25,318 bases of DNA from Hyphomicrobiales bacterium (GTDB taxonomy: Bacteria; Pseudomonadota; Alphaproteobacteria; Rhizobiales; JAJFHC01), in the NCBI GenBank assembly GCA_021775835.1, contig JAJFHC010000233.1, positions 1 through 25,318 of the forward strand. The letters are read 5' to 3'. The position numbers were made by a program, and so were the translations under genes. The first letter of the stretch is position 1; each line of letters begins with the position of its first letter. The notes under the pieces were generated by a model that worked only from the letters and a program-made list of their open reading frames with translations, had not been told where the DNA came from and ran no database searches. Below, one piece after another: positions 8,253 through 13,954 of this stretch.

Positions 8253-10322
8253 ATGCCGCGCGACCCCCGTTACGACATCCTGTTCGAACCGCAAAAAATC
8301 GGCCCGGTGACCGCGCCCAATCGGTTCTACCAGGTGCCCCATTGCTCGGGCATGGGATATCTGCGGCCCAACACGCTGGCGTCCATGCGTGGCATGAAAG
8401 CCGAAGGGGGCTGGGGTGTGGTGTGTACCGAATATTGTTCGATCCATGAAACATCCGACGATACGCCCTTCCCCTACGCCACTTTGTGGGACGACGGAGA
8501 CGTTCGAAACCTGTCTGCCCTGGCGGACGCCGTTCATGATCATGGCAGCCTGGCCGGTGTGGAGTTGTGGCACTCGGGCAGCTATGCCTCGAACCTGTTG
8601 ACGAGACAGCCGACTCTGGGTGTGCGCTCGCTCAACAGTTCCACCGATCCGGTTCAATGCCAACCGATGGACAAGTCCGACATCAAGGCCTTGCGTCAGT
8701 GGCACAAGTCGGCCGCCCTGCGGGCCCGCGATGCCGGTTTCGATATCGTCTACGTCTATCCAGCCCACGGCTATCTCTTGTGGGAATTCCTGTCGCGGTC
8801 GCTGAACAACCGCACGGATGAATATGGCGGCAGCCTGGAAAACCGGGTCAGACTTACCCGTGAATTGATTGAGGACACTCTTGACGCGGTGGGAGACGCT
8901 TGCGCCGTTGCCGTCAGATTTTCGGTCGGCGGGCACAGCGACCACCCCACAAGCGTGGAAGGCGACCATCACATAAGCAGCGAAGAAGCCCGCGACATGC
9001 TGGCCGCCATCGGCACCTTGCCTGACTTGTGGGACCTCGTGCCGGCGGACTACTCGCTGGAGATGGGCTCGTCGCGCTTTGTCAAGGAAGGCGCGCTGGA
9101 GGACCAGGTCGCCTATGTAAAGACCTTGACGGGAAAACCGGTCGTCAGTGTCGGGCGCTTCACGTCACCCGACACCATGGCCTCGCAGATCAAGAACGGC
9201 GTCCTCGACTTTGTCGGCGCCGCGCGCCCGTCGATTGCCGACCCATTCCTGCCAGCCAAGATCAGGGACGGTCACCCGGAAGACATTCGGGAATGCATTG
9301 GCTGCAACATCTGTTACTCGAGCAACTCACTGGGCACGCCGCTTCGATGCACGCAAAATCCGACCATGGGTGAGGAGTGGCGCGCGGGTTGGCATCCTGA
9401 AAAAACAGGCCCCAGTGCCGACGGCAACGTGCTCATCGTGGGTGGCGGTCCGGCGGGGTTGGAAGCGGCCCACATTCTGGGCAAGCGCGGATTGACGGTG
9501 GCGCTTGCCGAGGCTGACCGCAACATTGGTGGACGGGTAACACGCGAAAGCGGGTTGGCCGGACTATCGGAGTGGGCACGGGTGCGCGACTACCGACTCG
9601 GGCAGATCGACAAGCTCGACAACGTTACTCTTTACCCCGAAAGCCGGATGGATCTGCAAACCGTTCTCGAGTTCAGCGCAGAACATGTGCTTGTTGCGAC
9701 CGGGGCAACCTGGCGCCGGAACGCGCTCGGCCGGAACAATATCGTGCCCAGACCGGAGATGGAGAGGCAGGGGCTATTGACGCCTGACGACATCATGGAT
9801 GGGGTTGTTCCCGATGGTCCGGTCGTGGTCTTCGACGACGATCACTATTACATGGGCCCGGTCATCGCCCAGACGCTCGCACAAAGAGGACTTGCTGTTA
9901 CCTATGTCACGAGTGACGGGACGGCCGGTTCCTGGAGTTACTACACGGAAGAGCAGTTCCGCACCCAGGCGCGGCTGATCGAACTGGGTGTCGACATCGT
10001 GGTGTCGCATTTGTTCGACGGCTTTGACGGCTCCCGCGCCCGGATTTCCTGTGTCTATTCCGGCAAAGAAAGAGAACTCATGGCCGGGTCGGTGGTCATG
10101 GTGACATCACGTGAACCGCAGGACGGGCTTTACCACGCCCTCAACGAGAACAGCGCACGCTGGGCGGAGGCCGGCATTCAGAGCGCGCAGCGGATCGGAG
10201 ATTGTCGCCAACCCTCATTGATCGCAGCGGCGGTCTACGCCGGACACAAGGCGGGACGGGAACTGGGCATTGACCAGGGATCCATCAGATCGGACCGTGA
10301 CAGGGTCCTGGTCACTCAATAG
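8253..10322 (+). CDS. Trimethylamine/histamine dehydrogenase-family flavoprotein (FMN, 4Fe-4S, ADP-binding)
   Basis: The protein has 689 residues from the ATG at 8253, which has GGAG about 10 bases upstream; an upstream in-frame start at 8205 lacks one. Its architecture follows trimethylamine dehydrogenase (TMADH) throughout: a TIM-barrel old-yellow-enzyme domain, an iron-sulfur segment, then a pyridine-nucleotide-reductase-like domain starting VLIVGGGPAGLEAA. In FYQVPHCSGMG, Cys31 matches the residue that carries 6-S-cysteinyl FMN. CIGCNIC (348-354) plus Cys366 match the 4Fe-4S ligands. Tyr61 and the Tyr/His of VYPAH match bowl and active-site residues, but the TMADH Trp355 position is Asn358. 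The substrate is therefore probably not trimethylamine itself. Family members pass electrons to an electron-transfer flavoprotein, which is not encoded here. The gene ends 5 bp from a convergent gene. Confidence 0.9.
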   Translation: MPRDPRYDILFEPQKIGPVTAPNRFYQVPHCSGMGYLRPNTLASMRGMKAEGGWGVVCTEYCSIHETSDDTPFPYATLWDDGDVRNLSALADAVHDHGSLAGVELWHSGSYASNLLTRQPTLGVRSLNSSTDPVQCQPMDKSDIKALRQWHKSAALRARDAGFDIVYVYPAHGYLLWEFLSRSLNNRTDEYGGSLENRVRLTRELIEDTLDAVGDACAVAVRFSVGGHSDHPTSVEGDHHISSEEARDMLAAIGTLPDLWDLVPADYSLEMGSSRFVKEGALEDQVAYVKTLTGKPVVSVGRFTSPDTMASQIKNGVLDFVGAARPSIADPFLPAKIRDGHPEDIRECIGCNICYSSNSLGTPLRCTQNPTMGEEWRAGWHPEKTGPSADGNVLIVGGGPAGLEAAHILGKRGLTVALAEADRNIGGRVTRESGLAGLSEWARVRDYRLGQIDKLDNVTLYPESRMDLQTVLEFSAEHVLVATGATWRRNALGRNNIVPRPEMERQGLLTPDDIMDGVVPDGPVVVFDDDHYYMGPVIAQTLAQRGLAVTYVTSDGTAGSWSYYTEEQFRTQARLIELGVDIVVSHLFDGFDGSRARISCVYSGKERELMAGSVVMVTSREPQDGLYHALNENSARWAEAGIQSAQRIGDCRQPSLIAAAVYAGHKAGRELGIDQGSIRSDRDRVLVTQ

Positions 10323-10327
10323 CGGAG

Positions 10328-10882
10328 TCAACCACCGGACGCACGCTGGGCGATCTCGAGCACGAATTCGTTGCGCCCTTCTAGACGGATGAAACCCTGG
10401 CGGGTGTCAGTGAATTCGAGCTGTGTGAAGACGATTGCCGAGACGATACTCACCTGTTGCCGATAGCCCCGCCTGGGTTGGAAGTATTGCTCCAGTGTGG
10501 TCACGCCGGCAACCGACTGGACCGTGAGCTTGGCATCACGCGGGGCGACTTCGGAGATCGTGTCGAGCAGACGGTCTTTGTTGTAGAAGCGGTCCGGTGA
10601 CAGCATCGGATCGAGACGTCCGGTGTTCCAGGCACTCGCCAGTGCAAAGACCGCTTTTCGCACAAGGCGCGGATCCACCGGGCTGAAGCGCGCAATGCGC
10701 TCGGCTCCTTCCGGCAGGCGTTCCGGTGTGGCAATCGGTGCAATCGTGCGGAATTGGCGGGCCTGGCTGACCGTCGCGCTTAAGGCAAGAGCACCGCAGA
10801 GCACGAGCGGCAGGGCGAATTCTTGCAACAGCTTCACCACCACGTGCACCGGCGCGCCCATCCCTTTGAATTCATTAGCCAT
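10328..10882 (-). CDS. Small exported protein divergent from the surface operon
   Basis: The protein has 184 residues. A hydrophobic stretch FALPLVLCGALALSATV at about 25-41 is followed by an AxA-like site (VSQA|RQ), giving a signal peptide or N-terminal anchor. The mature part is about 140 residues and ends in beta-strand-like sequence (VSIVSAIVFTQLEFTD, FIRLEGRNEFVLEI), which recalls small NTF2-like periplasmic domains; I cannot confirm that. The start has GGGGAG four bases before ATG. It is transcribed away from the surface operon, and both units share a 150-bp region with a perfect palindrome, which suggests co-regulation. The function is unknown. Confidence 0.8.
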   Translation of the reverse strand: MANEFKGMGAPVHVVVKLLQEFALPLVLCGALALSATVSQARQFRTIAPIATPERLPEGAERIARFSPVDPRLVRKAVFALASAWNTGRLDPMLSPDRFYNKDRLLDTISEVAPRDAKLTVQSVAGVTTLEQYFQPRRGYRQQVSIVSAIVFTQLEFTDTRQGFIRLEGRNEFVLEIAQRASGG

Positions 10883-10947
10883 AGTCTCCCCTGCCCGCTG
10901 GCACGACTGCGCATTCGGCCAAACTATAACAGATAAAATACCTGCTC

Positions 10948-10971
10948 CGCATGACGCATATGCGTCATGCG
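10948..10971. promoter_or_regulatory. Perfect 24-bp palindrome between divergent surface genes
   Basis: The half-site CGCATGACGCAT is followed directly by its exact reverse complement, with no mismatch over 24 bp. It lies in the 150-bp gap between the leftward exported protein and the rightward surface operon. A leftward -10-like TATAGT sits at 10928-10923, whose -35 position would fall at 10946-10951. A rightward -10-like TACACT lies at 10990-10995. The palindrome centre is thus roughly 42-44 bp upstream of both inferred start points, overlapping both -35 regions. That geometry fits a dimeric activator (for example LuxR- or CRP-type) or a repressor. The dyad is certain; the binding protein and the promoters are inference. 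Confidence 0.7.
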
Positions 10972-11032
10972 CGCGGATCGCCGGTTCGTTACACTCTTAG
11001 CCGACAGGGTTGACGAGGGGATCAGTTTAATC

Positions 11033-11482
11033 ATGGACGACGTCGTGTCATACGCCAGCAGATTGGCCGGGCGGGCCTGTATTTGGGCTGCATTTTGCAC
11101 ATTGGCCCTCCTTCTCCCAAAAGGCGTAAGTGCTGCAGAAGTGCCTTTTACTTTCAATGTCGACGTCGCGGTCCAGGACCTGCAGCCCGACGTGTCGCAG
11201 CTTCATGTGCGGTGCGAAGTCTATGGCGAAAAACAGGGCGTGGCCCTTGGACGCGGCGAAAGCCAGGTCGTACTGGAGAAAAGATCATATGCCGAAACCG
11301 TCACCGTTGGTGTCGAAATGATCGATGATCAGCCTCCGCAAGACGCCCAGCGGTATGCCTGCGGCCTGCGCCTCATAATCGGAGAAAACAAACCTGAACG
11401 GCCATCCGTGCAAAACGGGAACCTCTCACTGAGATCCAAACCCGGCACAAGCTTTGTGCGTGTTCTGCAGGGATCACTATGA
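11033..11482 (+). CDS. Small exported two-cysteine protein, first gene of the surface operon
   Basis: The protein has 149 residues from the ATG at 11033, which places a normal signal peptide at the N-terminus (hydrophobic WAAFCTLALLLPKGV, cleavage near SAA|EV). GAGGGG lies about 12 bases upstream. The mature part is beta-rich with two cysteines in the contexts LHVRCEVYG and RYACGLRL, and it ends PGTSFVRVLQGSL. I recognise no family. A partial second copy lies at 12604-12756, and the two following genes share the same Cys spacing and tail pattern. The stop overlaps the next start as ATGA. It is probably a periplasmic or surface subunit. Confidence 0.82.
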   Translation: MDDVVSYASRLAGRACIWAAFCTLALLLPKGVSAAEVPFTFNVDVAVQDLQPDVSQLHVRCEVYGEKQGVALGRGESQVVLEKRSYAETVTVGVEMIDDQPPQDAQRYACGLRLIIGENKPERPSVQNGNLSLRSKPGTSFVRVLQGSL

Positions 11483-12042
11483 AACACGCGTTTTGTGTCA
11501 GGAAGTTAGTGTTGTCGGTTTTGAGCGCAGTTGCCCTGGGAGCGGCAATGGCAACTTCAGCCGGAATGGCGGCTGCGGAAAGTTACAAATTTGCCGTGCG
11601 CCTGACCCTGGAAGAATTCGATGCGGCGTCGTTCAACGGCGTCGATGTCGGGTGCCAGCTCTTTTCAGACCTCGACCAGACCGGCTCACTGCTGAATGTC
11701 GGCATCGTTTCGTTTTCAAACATCGCGGCCAATGCGTCCGAGCAACTGATTGTAGAGGTGTCTGCCGAGCAGCCGGCGAAAAGCTGGACGTGCCGAACTT
11801 TTGGCAAAAGTGCCACAGATGACGCCACATCCCATTTTGGCACCGAAAGGCCGACTCCATGGCGGGTCAGATCCGGCTCGGTGGTGTTAGCCAAAGGCAA
11901 TTTTGAACAATCGGCCGCCGAGGCCCCGGCGTTTTTACCGTCTTCAGACAGCGGGGCAACGCTGCCGGATACCCCACCAGCGAATAGCGGGCCGGATACC
12001 GAATTTATTACACGTGACTCAATAACGCCGTTTCGGCCTTAG
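11479..12042 (+). CDS. Small exported two-cysteine protein
   Basis: The protein has 187 residues with a clear Sec signal peptide (LVLSVLSAVALGAAMATSA, cleavage near AAA|ES). The mature protein has two cysteines, in VDVGCQLFS and SWTCRTFGK, and a C-terminal pattern RVRSGSVVLAKGNF, matching the layout of the neighbouring genes at 11033 and 12139. A Pro/Ser/Asp-rich low-complexity tail of about 45 residues follows. The start codon overlaps the previous stop (ATGA), and the SD-like AGGGATC lies inside the previous coding sequence. No known domain is recognised. It is likely a paralogue of its neighbours with a disulfide-stabilised beta fold; that structural claim is inference. Confidence 0.82.
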   Translation: MKHAFCVRKLVLSVLSAVALGAAMATSAGMAAAESYKFAVRLTLEEFDAASFNGVDVGCQLFSDLDQTGSLLNVGIVSFSNIAANASEQLIVEVSAEQPAKSWTCRTFGKSATDDATSHFGTERPTPWRVRSGSVVLAKGNFEQSAAEAPAFLPSSDSGATLPDTPPANSGPDTEFITRDSITPFRP

Positions 12043-12138
12043 CGCCGAGGAGACGTGGACTGGAGAGAAGACCGGCAAGACTTGAGGTTACGAGAGGCAA
12101 AGTAAGAATTGTATTGTTAGCAAAAAGGGACGAACAAC

Positions 12139-12603
12139 ATGAAACGTTCAAGACTGAATATTTCCAGACTGGCGGGGCTTGCAGCACTTGGTGCGACGGC
12201 GTTCGCCGGGGTGACGGTGACGCCTGCAAATGATGCGAGGGCGGAAGCACTTACACTACGAGTGCCTGTAAGTGGAGAGAACCTGGTGCCTGGGACGCTG
12301 AGTTTCGTTCAGGTAACCTGTTCGTTCATCTCGCCCTTCTCCTCCGGAGAAAACGAAATATTCTCTAGAAGCCAAAATATAAATTTGTCCGACAGCGCAA
12401 CAGAATTCTCCGAAACTCTGTCGTTCGAATTCACGAGTGAAGTGCTGGAAGGTCGGCCCATTGGAAGCTACCGCTGCTCTCTCACTGGCAGGAGTACGTC
12501 CAGTAATGCTTCTGGAGTAATCTCGGCTGGCGCTGCAGAACCACTTAGAGCCCATCCCGGTTCAGTCGTTTCCGTGGAAGGGCGCGTGCCAGGCGTCAAC
12601 TAG
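12139..12603 (+). CDS. Small exported two-cysteine protein
   Basis: The protein has 154 residues. A signal peptide covers LAGLAALGATAFAGVTV with cleavage near ARA|EA. The mature part carries cysteines in FVQVTCSFI and SYRCSLTGR and ends HPGSVVSVEGRVPG, the same order of elements as the two preceding genes. A 96-bp gap separates it from the previous gene, the only real gap in the operon. AAAAGGGACG provides a ribosome site, so an internal promoter is possible. The coding sequence is visibly more A/T-rich than the flanking metabolic genes. The stop codon TAG is directly followed by the ATG of a gene relic. No family is recognised. Confidence 0.8.
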   Translation: MKRSRLNISRLAGLAALGATAFAGVTVTPANDARAEALTLRVPVSGENLVPGTLSFVQVTCSFISPFSSGENEIFSRSQNINLSDSATEFSETLSFEFTSEVLEGRPIGSYRCSLTGRSTSSNASGVISAGAAEPLRAHPGSVVSVEGRVPGVN

Positions 12604-12756
12604 ATGGCTCAGGATCTACAACCCGGCGCCTCACACGTTCATCTGCGTTGCAAAGCCTACGGTGAAACACAACGGCCGTCTGCCCGGAACGGATTTCTAT
12701 CGCCGGGGGCAGGTCCCGGCACACGTTTTGTCCGTGTTCTGGAGGGATCACCATGA
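12604..12756 (+). pseudogene. Relic of a paralogue of the first surface-operon gene
   Basis: A 50-codon frame from ATG 12604 to TGA 12756 aligns with the 149-residue protein at 11033, but in two pieces. AQDLQPGASHVHLRCKAYGE matches VQDLQPDVSQLHVRCEVYGE, and RPSARNGFLSPGAGPGTRFV matches RPSVQNGNLSLRSKPGTSFV. By hand, about 30 of 49 aligned residues are identical. The signal peptide and 54 internal residues, including the second cysteine, are missing. The intact gene has similar GAAAA(A)CA tracts at both deletion borders, which fits a slippage deletion. The frame still ends in an ATGA overlap with the next gene and supplies its GGAGG ribosome site. It may therefore persist as a translational leader, and a functional short peptide is not excluded. 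Confidence 0.72.
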
Positions 12757-13367
12757 AGCGCTCTTGTCGTACCTTGAGCATTGTCTTGGCGAGCCTGATT
12801 GCAGGGCTCGTAAACGCATCTACCGTTCATGCGGAACCGGAGCGACTGACGTTTTCAGGAACCACAGATACTGTGTCCTACACCCTCGATCCCGCTGCAA
12901 ATCTGCTGATTTTAGATACCGGGGACTGGTATTGCAGAAATATCTCAACAACCAGTTCGCCGGCATCATCCACTGTTTCCCTGTCCCGAGCCGTCACCCA
13001 AAGACTCGACTCTTTGGAGGCGCTGGCGACCGGTAGCACAGCGTCGTTGCAGGCGAATGCCGCGCGAACAATTGAAGATGCCTGGAGTATATTTTCACTG
13101 GCGGGCAGCAATCCCGACATCGGTGCCGCTGTCTTCAATGTCATGGAAGTCGTCGGGTGCGCGCAAGGAAACGAAAATGTGTGTCGCCGAGTCAAGTCCG
13201 AACCGCAACTCTTGGCGGTTCCAACGCAATGGTTCGAAGAGGGAGCAGAGGCGCTACAGACGGTTGCGATCGATTGCTACACAGAGTCGGAAATGTCGCA
13301 GGTGCTCGATCATATCGGCAGCAGGCTGCAAACGATGCGGGATGCAGTTCGCGGAGACAGCCAATGA
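12753..13367 (+). CDS. Exported protein of the surface operon
   Basis: The protein has 204 residues with a signal peptide (TLSIVLASLIAGLVNAS, cleavage near VHA|EP). A beta-like N-terminal part ends in GDWYCRNIS, followed by a mostly helical region (about residues 75-204) with three further cysteines. Its layout resembles the next gene: a short beta segment, a Trp-x-Cys motif, then helices. The start overlaps the stop of the upstream relic as ATGA, and its GGAGG ribosome site lies inside that relic. The stop overlaps the next start in the same way, indicating tight coupling. No family is recognised. Confidence 0.82.
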   Translation: MKRSCRTLSIVLASLIAGLVNASTVHAEPERLTFSGTTDTVSYTLDPAANLLILDTGDWYCRNISTTSSPASSTVSLSRAVTQRLDSLEALATGSTASLQANAARTIEDAWSIFSLAGSNPDIGAAVFNVMEVVGCAQGNENVCRRVKSEPQLLAVPTQWFEEGAEALQTVAIDCYTESEMSQVLDHIGSRLQTMRDAVRGDSQ

Positions 13368-13954
13368 ACAAGGCCGCTCGTCAAAAGAAAATTGCGCACG
13401 TGGGGACGGCCCTTGTTAGACCGTTGGTTGTTCTTTTTATCTTCACGATAACAACTTTCTCACTACTGACCATTCCTGGGGAAGCGCAAGAACCGGGCAG
13501 TGAGAATGTTGCAATTGTAGATAGAAAGCTCGTGGTTATTTTTCCGCCACACACGAGAGGCCGATATGTCGTTCAACGCAGACCACAGTTTGTCGATGTT
13601 CGTGCGAGCGGCTGGCGTTGTGCCGTATTCGGTGAACAAGTAGATACAAACTTCAATTTGGGTGAAAGGGTCGCGGGCGCGATACGCCGACTCACCAACC
13701 CCACGACTGTCCTGGCACCAATCCCGGCAAACATTCGCTCCCGTTCCGGATATGCTTTCTTGCAGTCCGTGCTAAATTTACACCAAGTTTCTGACGCTCC
13801 TGTCAGATACGCAAACAACAGACTGGTTCGCATTGACCTGTCTTCCAGTTTTCGGGAAGCGCGGTTTCTGGACTGTTTTTTGAGTTCGGATTTCGATCGC
13901 CTGAAAGCAGCTTATCTTGAAGCATTCGATACTGCCTTGTCGTTGCGGCAATAG
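13364..13954 (+). CDS. Exported protein of the surface operon
   Basis: The protein has 196 residues from the ATG at 13364, chosen because it overlaps the previous stop (ATGA) and opens directly on a signal peptide. An upstream in-frame start at 13157 would lie deep inside the previous gene. The hydrophobic core is PLVVLFIFTITTFSLLTI, with cleavage near GEA|QE. The mature part has a beta segment ending SGWRCAVFGE, then a mostly helical region with one more cysteine near the end (FLDCFLSS). It resembles the preceding protein in layout, so an old duplication is possible. The stop TAG overlaps the GTG start of the next gene by one base. Confidence 0.8.
   Translation: MNKAARQKKIAHVGTALVRPLVVLFIFTITTFSLLTIPGEAQEPGSENVAIVDRKLVVIFPPHTRGRYVVQRRPQFVDVRASGWRCAVFGEQVDTNFNLGERVAGAIRRLTNPTTVLAPIPANIRSRSGYAFLQSVLNLHQVSDAPVRYANNRLVRIDLSSSFREARFLDCFLSSDFDRLKAAYLEAFDTALSLRQ

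Noticed and set aside
8127..8972. A 281-codon minus-strand frame overlapping the start of the amine dehydrogenase-like gene.
   Set aside because: It is antisense to the conserved flavin-binding domain and shows no domain of its own.
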